Shown piece by piece: positions 48,435-56,945 of a stretch of 64,000 nucleotides of DNA. Position 1 is the stretch's first letter, and every line of letters starts with the position of its first letter. Origin of the DNA: Desulfofustis limnaeus. GTDB lineage: Bacteria > Desulfobacterota > Desulfobulbia > Desulfobulbales > Desulfocapsaceae. The notes under the pieces are model-generated. The model searched no databases and was not told the DNA's origin. It was given only the letters and a program-made list of their open reading frames with translations. A program made the position numbers and the translations under genes. The stretch is taken from the NCBI RefSeq assembly GCF_023169885.1, contig NZ_AP025516.1, positions 806,001 through 870,000 on the forward strand, in the 5' to 3' direction.

Positions 48435-48944
48435 ATGTTGAGCGGAATTCGGGCTTTGTTGCCTGCGTTGATGATTTTGAGTCTTGTCCTGTTTTCGGGA
48501 TGTGCCGACAGTGACACTGACGAGGCCATGAAGCCGGCAGCCGATACCGGGGCCATGGGCAAAGAGGAGTCTTTGGAATCAAAAGGTGTCGGTATTTCGG
48601 AAGGACGCACGTCGGAAGGAATGTTGCCCGTCTATTTCGACTTCGATTCATCCGACATTCGTCAGGATCAGGTTTCCCGGGTCCAGGTCAATGCTGACTT
48701 TCTCAAGGGAAATGAAGTGAAGGTTCGTATCGAAGGCAACTGCGATCCCCGCGGCACCAACGAGTACAACATGGCTCTTGGCGAACGTCGGGCATTGAGT
48801 GCCAAGAAATATCTGGTCAATCTCGGTGTTGCCGAAGATCGTCTGTCGACCATCAGCTATGGTGAGGAGCGATTGCTGGTACATGGCCAGGACGAGCTCT
48901 CCTACGCGCAGAATCGTCGCGACGATTTCGTTATCGCTGAATAA
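48435..48944 (+). CDS. pal: peptidoglycan-associated lipoprotein Pal
   Basis: 169 residues. Lipoprotein signal peptide with lipobox LFSGC (Cys23). An OmpA-like C-terminal domain binds peptidoglycan: VYFDFDSSDIRQDQVSR, IEGNCDPRGTNEYNMALGERRA and SYGEERLL, with RRDDFVI at the end. It anchors the outer membrane to the wall, usually with TolB, which is not adjacent here. The ribosome-binding site GGGAGG precedes ATG 48435. A terminator follows. Confidence 0.93.
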   Translation: MLSGIRALLPALMILSLVLFSGCADSDTDEAMKPAADTGAMGKEESLESKGVGISEGRTSEGMLPVYFDFDSSDIRQDQVSRVQVNADFLKGNEVKVRIEGNCDPRGTNEYNMALGERRALSAKKYLVNLGVAEDRLSTISYGEERLLVHGQDELSYAQNRRDDFVIAE

Positions 48945-48971
48945 TTCTCCAACCGATTTTTGCATGTGATA

Positions 48972-49005
48972 AGAGATGCGGGCGAGCGGCCCGCATCTCT
49001 TATTT
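48972..49005 (+). terminator. terminator of pal
   Basis: GAGATGCGGGC and GCCCGCATCTC form an 11-bp stem with a short loop, followed by TTATTTT. Confidence 0.88.
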
Positions 49006-49015
49006 TGGGGGTGTT

Positions 49016-49549
49016 ATGGTACGTCGATTGGTAAGTTCCGCCGGTGCTGTACTCTGTGCGCTGCTCCTGGTCTGTGCGGTCGATGCTCGGGCGCAGGAAT
49101 TGAAACTGGGGGTTATGAATGTCCAGCGAGTTCTTGTCGAGTGTGCTGCCGGCAAAGATGCGAAGCAGCGTTTTGACCAGAAAATGAAAGAGTTACAGGC
49201 CTCTTTGCAGACTGAGGAACAGAGTTTGGAGGCGATGCAGAAGGACATAGAGGTAAAGAGCTCCGCCTGGAGCGAGGAGACAAAGCAGGAAAAGATGCGG
49301 GAATTTCAACGAAAACGCCGGGAGGCCCAGGAAAAGGCCGAAGATGCGCGTTTCGAGTTGAAAACCATGCAGGATAAAGAGCTGGCGCCTATTCTGAATA
49401 CGTTGGAACAGGTCGTTGCCGCTTATGGTGAAACCCACGGGTATGCCTTGATCCTCGATTCCCGGAACGGTGTCGTCTTCATGACCAAGTCCATAGACAT
49501 CACCGAAAAAATTGTAACCGAGCTGGATGCCGCGATGGCCAAGCAATAA
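49016..49549 (+). CDS. skp: periplasmic chaperone Skp/OmpH family
   Basis: 177 residues. Signal peptide ends at DARAQ; the mature part starts LKLGVMNVQRVLVECAAGKDA, then a long coiled coil with high charge (KEEQSL... EKMREFQRKRREAQEKAEDARF), and a C-terminal beta region (HGYALILDSRNGVVFM). Skp-type proteins hold unfolded outer-membrane proteins in the periplasm. Closed by a terminator at 49600. Confidence 0.9.
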   Translation: MVRRLVSSAGAVLCALLLVCAVDARAQELKLGVMNVQRVLVECAAGKDAKQRFDQKMKELQASLQTEEQSLEAMQKDIEVKSSAWSEETKQEKMREFQRKRREAQEKAEDARFELKTMQDKELAPILNTLEQVVAAYGETHGYALILDSRNGVVFMTKSIDITEKIVTELDAAMAKQ

Positions 49550-49599
49550 CCGGTTGCCAACGACGGTGTTGCAAGACACCGAGGTGGTGAAGTAAAACG

Positions 49600-49633
49600 A
49601 TGCACGGGCAGTTGCAACCCGTGCATTTTTTTT
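49600..49633 (+). terminator. terminator of skp/ompH
   Basis: ATGCACGGG and CCCGTGCAT arms followed by TTTTTTTT. Confidence 0.9.
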
Positions 49634-49658
49634 GTTCAATCACAGTCTGGGGCAGTCC

Positions 49659-50540
49659 ATGGGATGGAGAAGCATGACCGGCTACGGCCGGGCCGAGATG
49701 GAGCACAAGGGCCGGATCTGGACCGTCGAGGTGCGCTGTGTCAACAATCGGTTCCTTGATGTCAAGATAAAACTGCCACGCGATTACGGAACATTGGAAG
49801 AGATTGTCCGGCGACGGGTCGGAGACTTCCAGCAGCGTGGCCGGGTTGATGTGAGCCTGACGGTCTCCGGAGATTTTTCCGATCTGGTTTCCGTTCGTGT
49901 CGACCGCAACCTGGCCGCCACCTACCAGCGTGCCCTCGCAGTTCTCGCCGAGCAGTTGGGCGTTGCTCCTGAATACGACCTGCTGCGCTTTGCCACTCTG
50001 CCCGATGTTCTTACCCGTGAGCAGCAGCAGGAAGATGTCGATGCGCTCGCCCCGGTGGTGGACCAGGTGGTCAGCCAAGCCTTGCAGCGTTGTCTCGAGA
50101 TGCGCGAGCAGGAGGCGAGGCATCTGGCCGACGATTTGAGGGAGCGGCTTGGCTCGTTCACTGCTGTCCTCCAGTCAATCGAAGATCAGGTACCCATACT
50201 GGTTCAACAACGGCAGTCGGCGCTTCAGGAGCGATTGACGAAACTGCTCGGCACCGTTGACCTCGACCCGGCTCGACTGGCTCAGGAGGTGGCGATACTG
50301 GCCGATAAAACAGACGTGACCGAAGAACTGGTGAGGTTGCGAAGCCATATCCGAAAATGGGAGCAGCTTTTTGCTTCGACTGAGCCGGTGGGTCGGACGC
50401 TTGATTTTCTAATACAGGAATTTCTTCGTGAAGTCAATACGATAGCTTCAAAAATCAACGACGCTCGGATCGCTCATCAAACGGTTGCCCTGAAGAGTGA
50501 GCTGGAAAAAATGCGGGAACAAGTGCAAAATATCGAGTGA
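49659..50540 (+). CDS. yicC: YicC-family endoribonuclease
   Basis: 293 residues with the YicC N-terminal signature RSMTGYGRAE, VRCVNNRFLDVKIKLP, and the C-terminal DUF1732 region ending REVNTIASKINDARIAHQTV and VALKSELEKMREQVQNIE. YicC proteins are RNA-processing endoribonucleases in E. coli. ATG 49659 is chosen because upstream codons overlap the previous terminator. It begins a compact cluster yicC-remA-gmk-rlmB. Confidence 0.92.
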   Translation: MGWRSMTGYGRAEMEHKGRIWTVEVRCVNNRFLDVKIKLPRDYGTLEEIVRRRVGDFQQRGRVDVSLTVSGDFSDLVSVRVDRNLAATYQRALAVLAEQLGVAPEYDLLRFATLPDVLTREQQQEDVDALAPVVDQVVSQALQRCLEMREQEARHLADDLRERLGSFTAVLQSIEDQVPILVQQRQSALQERLTKLLGTVDLDPARLAQEVAILADKTDVTEELVRLRSHIRKWEQLFASTEPVGRTLDFLIQEFLREVNTIASKINDARIAHQTVALKSELEKMREQVQNIE

Positions 50541-50578
50541 CACGGCGCTTGCTCTTGTTCTTTCTGTGAGAGATTCCC

Positions 50579-50878
50579 ATGCAATTGCTCAATATCGGTT
50601 ACGGCAACACGGTGATGGTGGAGCGGGTGATCGCCGTTATCAACACCGGCTCATCACCGGCGCGTAAACTCAAAGAGTTAGCCAAGAGCGGTCAACGATT
50701 GATTGATGTCACCGAAGGACGGCGGACACGATCCATCATTATCACCGATTCCAATCATGTGATTCTCTCCTCGGTTCAGCCTGACACGCTGGCACAACGG
50801 CTCGCAGCGCTGCAGGTTGCCCCGCACCTGACGGAGGCAAGAGACATGCGAAATCCCGAAGAGGATAAGACACGATGA
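50579..50878 (+). CDS. RemA/DUF370-like regulator
   Basis: 99 residues: LLNIGYGNTVMVERVIAVINTGSSPARKL and IDVTEGRRTRSIIITDSNHVILS are the DUF370/RemA core. In Bacillus RemA is a DNA-binding activator of biofilm genes; the role in Gram-negatives is unknown. Its stop overlaps the gmk start (ATGA). The yicC-DUF370-gmk order is common in deltaproteobacteria and firmicutes. Confidence 0.88.
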   Translation: MQLLNIGYGNTVMVERVIAVINTGSSPARKLKELAKSGQRLIDVTEGRRTRSIIITDSNHVILSSVQPDTLAQRLAALQVAPHLTEARDMRNPEEDKTR

Positions 50879-51486
50879 TGATCGGCAGCCTGTTCATTGT
50901 TTCCGCCCCTTCCGGGACCGGCAAAACTACCTTGCTGCGACAAGTGATGGACAAGGTCGAGCGGCTGGTATTCTCCGTCTCCCATACAACCCGAGCACCA
51001 CGCCGGGGTGAAGAGGACGGGCGCGACTATTACTTTGTCAGCGAAGAGCGTTTTACGTCGATGATCAAGGCCGGCGCATTTCTTGAATGGGCACAGGTGC
51101 ATGACAATTATTATGGAACGGCCGTGTCGCCGTTGGCGAACCGGTTGGAACGGGGATACGACGTCATCCTGGACATCGATGTCCAGGGGGCCGCTCAGGT
51201 CCGGTCCGCCGACAAGTTTCCCTGCGTCTCGGTCTTTGTGGCACCGCCTGACCTGCAGGAATTGGAAAAGCGCCTACGGGGCCGGGAGAGCGACGACGAG
51301 CGCACCATAGCCCGACGGCTGGCGAACGCCCGTCGGGAGTTGGAGCGGTGCCATGAGTACCAGTACCTCATTGTCAACGATCGTCTCGCTGACGCGGTCC
51401 GCATGTTGTGCGGTATTCTCTACGCGGAGCGCGCCAAGAACCGCAGAGCCGTCGACGGCATTGTTCTGGATGAGCGCTACCGATGA
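50875..51486 (+). CDS. gmk: guanylate kinase
   Basis: 203 residues. P-loop APSGTGKTTL, GMP-binding SHTTRAPRRGEEDGRDYYFV, and IDIDVQGAAQV; FVAPPDLQELEKRLRGRESDDERTIARR carries the lid arginines. It makes GDP from GMP and ATP. ATG 50875 overlaps the previous stop; a second ATG is at 50878. Its stop overlaps the rlmB start. Confidence 0.96.
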   Translation: MMIGSLFIVSAPSGTGKTTLLRQVMDKVERLVFSVSHTTRAPRRGEEDGRDYYFVSEERFTSMIKAGAFLEWAQVHDNYYGTAVSPLANRLERGYDVILDIDVQGAAQVRSADKFPCVSVFVAPPDLQELEKRLRGRESDDERTIARRLANARRELERCHEYQYLIVNDRLADAVRMLCGILYAERAKNRRAVDGIVLDERYR

Positions 51487-52304
51487 ATCAAAAAAGGCAA
51501 AAGGATCGGCAGGGTGGTGCAGAACAGCGGATTCGTTACAGCGATGACCTGATCTGGGGGGTGCATCCAGTGGCTGAAGTCCTGCTCTCAGACCCGCAAA
51601 GAATCAGTGAAGTATACTTTCAAAAAGACCGGCAGGGGGGGCGATGGCAGGAGATGATCGAGGCGGCCCGGGCCGCTGGGGTGAAATGCTCGTTTGTCGA
51701 GCGGCTCAAGATTGTCGGTTCGCCTGACGGTGTCGTGCTCCATCAAGGGGTGGTGGCCCGTGGCACGGCAGTCCGGCTGACCCCTTTTGACGAGCTGTTG
51801 GCGCGGTTCGCGGCGGCGGTGGCGGCTGGCGCCAAACCGAAAGTCCTCGCTTGTGATTCGCTGCAGGATCCTCATAATCTGGGGGCTCTGATCCGTTCTG
51901 CCCATGCGGCTGGGGTGGGCTACGTGGTTCTTACCCGGGAGCGTTCGGCACCCTTGGGAGGGACTGCCGCCAAGGCTGCGGCCGGCGTTCTCGCCCGGGC
52001 AACCATCAGTCATGTAACGAACCTCGTCGATGCGCTGCTGGCCCTGAAGAAGGCCGGGGCCTGGGTGTTTGGCGCAGTTAAGGAGCCTGATGCCGTATCG
52101 ATCTATGAGGTTGATTTCGAGGTGCCGGCATGCCTGGTCGTTGGCAACGAGGCTCGGGGAATCCGGCCGCTGGTGCGCCGGCACTGTGATCAGCTGGTGA
52201 CCATTCCAATGGCTGCAGAGGTGGAATCCTTGAACAGTTCAGTGGCCGGGGCGGTTATTTTGTTCGAGATGTTTCGGCAGGCCATCGTCCGCCCCCGCCC
52301 CTGA
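51483..52304 (+). CDS. rlmB: 23S rRNA (guanosine-2'-O-)-methyltransferase RlmB-like
   Basis: 273 residues. N-terminal substrate-binding domain (IWGVHPVAEVLLS) and C-terminal SPOUT knot: DSLQDPHNLGALIRSAHAAGV, VVGNEARGIRPLVRRHCDQLVTIPM and SLNSSVAGAVILFEMFRQ. It methylates G2251-type positions of 23S rRNA in the family; TrmH-type tRNA activity cannot be fully excluded. Start ATG overlaps the gmk stop. Confidence 0.92.
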   Translation: MNQKRQKDRQGGAEQRIRYSDDLIWGVHPVAEVLLSDPQRISEVYFQKDRQGGRWQEMIEAARAAGVKCSFVERLKIVGSPDGVVLHQGVVARGTAVRLTPFDELLARFAAAVAAGAKPKVLACDSLQDPHNLGALIRSAHAAGVGYVVLTRERSAPLGGTAAKAAAGVLARATISHVTNLVDALLALKKAGAWVFGAVKEPDAVSIYEVDFEVPACLVVGNEARGIRPLVRRHCDQLVTIPMAAEVESLNSSVAGAVILFEMFRQAIVRPRP

Positions 52305-52323
52305 GAGCTTGTCCCGAATAACC

Positions 52324-52362
52324 GTCAGCCGATCACGTCAGGTCTCGGTGATCGGCTGTCTT
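52324..52362. terminator. hairpin between rlmB and the S1-repeat gene
   Basis: CAGCCGATCAC and GTGATCGGCTG form an 11-bp stem between convergent genes; a short T-containing tail follows. Confidence 0.65.
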
Positions 52363-52393
52363 CCGCTCTTGCCGGCCCCGCCGGGCGGGAGGG

Positions 52394-53593
52394 TTACGGC
52401 TTTTTTCGATCGAGCTGTTTCTTCAGCAGCGCCCCGAAGCTCCCCATACTTTGATTTTCCTTCGTCTGCCGGTGTGTGGCGCGAAATGACTGCAATTGCC
52501 GTTTTTCCTCTTCAGCAACCGCTTCGGGGGATTGGTAATCGGCGGGAGCCAAGGAGATGCGGCGCGATTCGGGGTCGATCGACTCGATAACCACCTCGAT
52601 CTGTTGTCCGGTCTCCACCACTTCTCGCGGATGGTTGATTTTTCGCCCCTGGCCCAGTTTTGACACGTGCAACAGTCCGTCGACACCCGGAGCAAGCGTA
52701 ATGAATGCTCCGAACGGTGCCAGGCGGCTGACGGTTCCCGTATGGTTGCTGCCGGTGGCCAAATCGGCTACCGCTTCGTGCCACGGGTCCGGGAGGGTCT
52801 CTTTGATACTCAGGCTGATGCGGTCGTTGTCCCAGTCCAACCCCTTGACGATAGTCGTGATCGGTTGTCCGATCCGGAACAACTCGGCCAGATTTTCCAC
52901 CCGGCTCCAGCCGATTTCAGCCAGAGGCACGAGGCCGTCGATGCCGCCGATATCGACAAACAGTCCGAAGGGACGGATCGAGGAGACGGTACCCTCAACC
53001 TGCTGCCCTTCGCTGAGTGTCTGTCGCAACTCCTCTTTTTTCTGACGCCGCTGTTCTTCCTGCAGGGCCCGGGCCGAGACGACGATATTACGGCCACCGG
53101 CTTCGAAGCGGGTGATCAGGAAGTCGAGTTGCAGGCCGACAAACTCCTCGGCAGGGTTCTCCGTGCGGCGCAGACTGATTTGTGAGTAGGGACAGAAGGC
53201 GCGAACCGAGGATGACAAGGTCACCTCGAAACCGCCCTTGATCTCCGCTTTGACCAAGCCGTGGACCGGGATGCCGCCATGCCATGCTTCTTCGAGGTGC
53301 GCACCGCCACTGCCGGCGCCCAGTCGGCTGGTGAAAACCTGGCCACTCGGCCCGCTTTTCAGGCAATAGACCTCGATGCGGTCGCCCACCGTGACGCTGA
53401 GGCAACCGTTTTCATCGATAAACTCGGAGGCCTCCATGATGCCTTCGCTTTTGGTGCCGACATCGAGAAACAGCGTTTCGCCGTCGATACCGACAACGGT
53501 TGCGGTCACTTTCTGTCCGGGCGAGAGTGTGCTGAACGAGGTTTCCTGGCTGGCGTTGAACAGGGCTTCAAAACTGTCATTGTCGGGGGCCAT
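52394..53593 (-). CDS. S1-repeat RNA-binding protein (ribosomal protein S1-like)
   Basis: 399 residues with four S1 domains by pattern: GQKVTATVVGIDGETLFLDVGTKSEGIM; VHGLVKAEIKGGFEVTL; GQQVEGTVSSIRPFGLFVDIGGIDGLVPLAEI; GSNHTGTVSRLAPFGAFITLAPGVDGLLHVSKL. It is shorter than ribosomal S1 (six domains) and resembles RpsA-like or Tex/YhgF-independent S1 proteins that bind mRNA. AGGAAAG precedes the ATG. The last domain is followed by a Lys/Gln-rich tail. Confidence 0.88.
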   Translation of the reverse strand: MAPDNDSFEALFNASQETSFSTLSPGQKVTATVVGIDGETLFLDVGTKSEGIMEASEFIDENGCLSVTVGDRIEVYCLKSGPSGQVFTSRLGAGSGGAHLEEAWHGGIPVHGLVKAEIKGGFEVTLSSSVRAFCPYSQISLRRTENPAEEFVGLQLDFLITRFEAGGRNIVVSARALQEEQRRQKKEELRQTLSEGQQVEGTVSSIRPFGLFVDIGGIDGLVPLAEIGWSRVENLAELFRIGQPITTIVKGLDWDNDRISLSIKETLPDPWHEAVADLATGSNHTGTVSRLAPFGAFITLAPGVDGLLHVSKLGQGRKINHPREVVETGQQIEVVIESIDPESRRISLAPADYQSPEAVAEEEKRQLQSFRATHRQTKENQSMGSFGALLKKQLDRKKP

Positions 53594-53680
53594 GGTTTCT
53601 TTCCTGGTGTGAGTGAAAAATGAACGGTCGTGCTCGTCTCGTCAAGGAGCGGTCGTTTCTCTCTGGCGGCTTCGGCCGGG

Positions 53681-54400
53681 TCATTGCCTGATGATTTCGG
53701 TGCCGGGCGGGGGGACAAAGGAGAATATTTCGAGGATGGCGGTGTTGTCCATGTCGTCCAACGGGTTGATGATCAGCGAGTCGATGTCGATGACGGTGCG
53801 GGTGTCGAAATGGTCCATCAGGTCGATTCGTCTGATCAACGACTCGTCGTCGATGAAGAGATGCACACTACGCAATTGCGCATGTGGTTGTCTCGGCAGC
53901 AGTTGCGCCCCGTGCAACGATGGCGACAGTTCCTCGGCGGCGGCGGCGATTTCAGGATCTGGATCGACCATCAGAAAGCTTTCGTCGAGCGCTTTGTCGC
54001 CGCTGAAAAAGGAGGCCAGGACATCGGACTGGCCGGCGTCACCAGGGGCGATGATCATTTGCTGGAGGTTCTCGAAATACATGGACACTTCTTCACCGTT
54101 GCTGATGATCACCTGCCGTTCCGGTCGCTCGTAATTCCACCGCATCAGAGTCTGAGAGTCATGGTGATAGAGGATACCGCTGCCGTTGCCGGTCTTGGGC
54201 CGACCGGACAGTTGGCCGCTGGTTTGCTGTCCGAAGGTGAAACTAAAGCTGGTGAGTTCCTGGTAGCGCTTCTGCATCCGCTCGACTACCTGTTCCGGAG
54301 GTTCAACGGCTGCGGCAATTCCGGCCATCAGCCCGACGATCAGGCAGGTGAGCAGCGGCTGCCGGAGGCGGTGGAGACTTCGGGGCGACAATCTGTTCAT
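53681..54400 (-). CDS. lolA: outer-membrane lipoprotein carrier protein LolA
   Basis: 239 residues from ATG 54400, giving signal peptide LTCLIVGLMAGIAAAVEPP. The mature part has the LolA pattern: VVERMQKRYQELTSFSFTFGQQ, GSGILYHHDSQTLMRWNYERPERQVIISNGEEVSMYFENLQQMI region, and a late VIDIDSLIINPLDD. LolA ferries lipoproteins such as Pal across the periplasm. An upstream in-frame ATG at 54427 overlaps the racemase-like gene. Confidence 0.85.
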   Translation of the reverse strand: MNRLSPRSLHRLRQPLLTCLIVGLMAGIAAAVEPPEQVVERMQKRYQELTSFSFTFGQQTSGQLSGRPKTGNGSGILYHHDSQTLMRWNYERPERQVIISNGEEVSMYFENLQQMIIAPGDAGQSDVLASFFSGDKALDESFLMVDPDPEIAAAAEELSPSLHGAQLLPRQPHAQLRSVHLFIDDESLIRRIDLMDHFDTRTVIDIDSLIINPLDDMDNTAILEIFSFVPPPGTEIIRQ

Positions 54401-54404
54401 AAGG

Positions 54405-55181
54405 TTAGAGGATACGAAGGACGGCACGGTGGCCGAAAAGTTTGTTCAGCATCTTTTCCACCGCTTTGTTTGATCGGGTAATGCAGATTTGCGGTGAGAT
54501 TCCGTTATCACGGTTCAGATCTGTACCAGACGATTCGATGGAGGCACACAGGACCGCTGACAGTTCGGCAAACGGATCGATTACCTTGGTCCGGCGACCG
54601 ACGCGGGTGTGCAGCAGCGGCAGTACGAGCTGGAAGAGGGAACTGGCGGGCAACAAGGCGTCGATCTGTCGGTCTTTCAACGGACGCAAGCAGTGCTTGA
54701 TGATCATTTTCGTCTCTACCCGGTTATACCATCCTTCCTCGATAAGGGGAAGCAACAGCGGGCAGGAATGACCGAAAATGGTGCTTGCCGGAGCCACTGC
54801 TTTGATGAGTGGGGGATAGCCATGATGATCGACGATGGTACGGCTGCCGAGTATGCCGATGGTTCCGGATCCACACTCTCGAGCCGCTGCGGCGGCGCTG
54901 ACCGAGGCGATATCGACAACCGGGACGGCGGTGAGACAGCGGAGCGAGTCGATCGCCAGCGTGCTCGCTTCATGGCAGGCTACAACCACGGCCTGCGCCC
55001 CCTGCTTGTTGAGAAACCGAAAACCCCGTTCGGCCTGTTCGACGATTCGTGATAACGGTCGTGCCTGGAGGGGCGCGCCGTCGGTGTCGGCGTAGACGAG
55101 CAGTGGCAGGGAAGGAAAACGGCGGGCCAGCATGGTGGCCAGCAGGAGACCACCCATACCCGAGTCGTAGACGCCGATCAT
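54405..55181 (-). CDS. glutamate racemase-like protein lacking the second catalytic Cys
   Basis: 258 residues from ATG 55181, matching the Asp/Glu racemase fold: MIGVYDSGMGGLLLATML with Asp6, YADTDGAPLQAR, and VVVACHEAST with the first catalytic Cys69. The second catalytic region, GCTHYP in MurI, reads LPASSLFQL, so the partner Cys and His are both gone. A two-base racemase mechanism is then not possible as drawn; it could be a one-sided enzyme, a regulator or a recent derivative. The frame extends to 55256 without a ribosome-binding site. Whether another murI exists lies outside this window. Confidence 0.82.
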   Translation of the reverse strand: MIGVYDSGMGGLLLATMLARRFPSLPLLVYADTDGAPLQARPLSRIVEQAERGFRFLNKQGAQAVVVACHEASTLAIDSLRCLTAVPVVDIASVSAAAAARECGSGTIGILGSRTIVDHHGYPPLIKAVAPASTIFGHSCPLLLPLIEEGWYNRVETKMIIKHCLRPLKDRQIDALLPASSLFQLVLPLLHTRVGRRTKVIDPFAELSAVLCASIESSGTDLNRDNGISPQICITRSNKAVEKMLNKLFGHRAVLRIL

Positions 55182-55378
55182 GCGCAAGCCTTGCTTAGAG
55201 AAGCGTCGAAGACGCCAATGGTTGTTTGATGGAAAGGCCGTCGAGCTGAAGCTCACCGCCCCACGTCAGGCGATACCGGCAATCATCTATACCAGATCGC
55301 CGGGCCGAGGACAACAGCCTCGTGGCGACTGTGCCGGTTCCCATCGTCTCAAAGAGGAGGGGAAAAACGGTCATATTG

Positions 55379-55407
55379 TTGACATCCGGTGGAGCGATCA
55401 TTACATT
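55379..55407 (+). promoter_or_regulatory. sigma-70-type promoter of the FmdB-like gene
   Basis: TTGACA at 55379-55384, a 17-base spacer and TACATT at 55402-55407, 84 bases before the start codon. Confidence 0.6.
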
Positions 55408-55490
55408 AGCAGCCGGAAAAAAATCTCACCGATCAGGCTGCCGTCGTCCCGGAGACAGTGTCGGCAGGTAACAACCATAGGAGTGGCGCC

Positions 55491-55769
55491 ATGCCGGTAT
55501 ACGAGTATCAGTGTTCAGACTGTCAACACGTTTTCGAAGTACAACAGAAAATCAGCGATCCGCCCGTTGACCAGTGCCCGGAGTGCTTTGGCCCGGTTCG
55601 GAAACTGGTGTCCATGACCTCCTTTCAGCTCAAAGGCGGCGGTTGGTACAGCGATCTCTATGCCTCGTCCAAGGATAAGCCGAAAGAGAAGACCGAAAGC
55701 ACGCCAACGCCACCCCCGTGTCAATCCGGCGCCGGTTGCGCCAGTTGTCCTGCTGCCGCGGGAAAATAG
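55491..55769 (+). CDS. FmdB-family zinc ribbon protein
   Basis: 92 residues. The N-terminal zinc ribbon MPVYEYQCSDCQHVFE with a second CPEC and LVSMTSFQLKGGGWYSDLY is the FmdB pattern. The C-terminal tail is Pro/Thr-rich and ends with another Cys pair region (CQSGAGCASC), a possible second metal site. AGGAG precedes ATG 55491. Role unknown in general; FmdB is thought to be a regulator in methylotrophs. Confidence 0.9.
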   Translation: MPVYEYQCSDCQHVFEVQQKISDPPVDQCPECFGPVRKLVSMTSFQLKGGGWYSDLYASSKDKPKEKTESTPTPPPCQSGAGCASCPAAAGK

Positions 55770-55786
55770 CGAGTTCCGACCCGCGG

Positions 55787-56872
55787 TCAGATGATGGCCA
55801 TGGCGTCGCCGTAGGAATAGAAACGATAACCCGAACCGATCGCCTCCCGGTAACACGAGAGCAGCACCTCTCTGCCGCACAGAGCGGCCACCAGGAACAG
55901 CAAAGACGAGCGGGGCAGGTGAAAGTTGGTAACGAGGCGATCCACGACCCGGAAAGTAAAGCCCGGGGTGATGTAGAGGTCGCACCAGCCGGCGAGCGGC
56001 TCGACGCCACCGTTACCGCGGCCGGCGAACTCGAGGGTGCGGACGGTGGTGGTGCCAATGGCCCAGACTGCATTGCCGGCCGCTTTCGTAGCCCTGATCA
56101 TCTGTGCCGTGCTTTCCGGCACCTCCACATACTCTCGATGGATCGCGTGCGATCGGATGTCTTCGCTCTCCACCGGGGCAAAGGTTCCATAGCCCACGTG
56201 CAGGGTGATGGAGGCTAGGCCGACCCCTCGTTCTCTCAGCAGGTCCAGCAGTTCAACGGAGAAATGCAGCCCGGCGGTGGGCGCGGCCACCGCGCCCGGC
56301 CGTTCAGCGTAGACCGTCTGGTATCTGGCAGCATCTCCTGGCGAGGGGCCGTCCGGCCGTTTGATATAAGGCGGCAGCGGCACCTGACCAGACGCATTGA
56401 GCAGGTCGGCCAGTGATAGGCTGCTGTCCACATCCAGCCGCACTCGCCATTTGCCGCGTTCGAGATCGGTTAGAATCAGGCACGAACAACGCTCATTGAC
56501 CATGATGCGGGAACCGAGCGACGGTCGCCGGGATGATTTGATCAAAGCTTCGCAGGTAAAGGAACGGGTGGAGCTTGGCGGTCCGCCCGCTGGGTCTGGT
56601 TCGGGGTAGTTGAGCAAAAACAGCTCGGCTTTCCCTCCGGATTCTTTTTTGCCCTGCAACCGGGCGGGGAAGACCTTGGTGTTATTGACCACTAGCAGGT
56701 CGCCCGGCCGGATGAAGCCGACGATGTCGGCGAACAGCAGATGATGGCGGCGACCGCTGCCGCGCTCGAGGACCAGCAAGCGGGATTGTTCACGCCGGTC
56801 GGTTGGAAATTGAGCGATGCGCTGTTCAGGCAGATCGTAGTCGAAGGCCGCCAGGGCGAAATCTTCTTGCAT
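55787..56872 (-). CDS. queA: S-adenosylmethionine:tRNA ribosyltransferase-isomerase
   Basis: 361 residues from ATG 56872, which gives the usual QueA N-terminus (FDYDLPEQRIAQFPTDRREQSRLLVL). Further motifs: DLLVVNNTKVFPARL, RPGAVAAPTAGLHFS, TLHVGYGTFAPV, HREYVEVPE, VGTTTVRTLEFAG-like GTTTVRTLEFAG, and NFHLPRSSLLFLVAALCG. It transfers ribose from SAM to preQ1 in tRNA, making epoxyqueuosine. The frame extends to 56947 and would overlap the divergent mqnB start, so the shorter start is chosen. Confidence 0.94.
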   Translation of the reverse strand: MQEDFALAAFDYDLPEQRIAQFPTDRREQSRLLVLERGSGRRHHLLFADIVGFIRPGDLLVVNNTKVFPARLQGKKESGGKAELFLLNYPEPDPAGGPPSSTRSFTCEALIKSSRRPSLGSRIMVNERCSCLILTDLERGKWRVRLDVDSSLSLADLLNASGQVPLPPYIKRPDGPSPGDAARYQTVYAERPGAVAAPTAGLHFSVELLDLLRERGVGLASITLHVGYGTFAPVESEDIRSHAIHREYVEVPESTAQMIRATKAAGNAVWAIGTTTVRTLEFAGRGNGGVEPLAGWCDLYITPGFTFRVVDRLVTNFHLPRSSLLFLVAALCGREVLLSCYREAIGSGYRFYSYGDAMAII

Positions 56873-56945
56873 CGTCAGGTACGGTTTTTTACAAAGATGA
56901 AACGCCATCAGTGGCAGAGAGTCCCTTAAGGCGGGTTTACTTACC

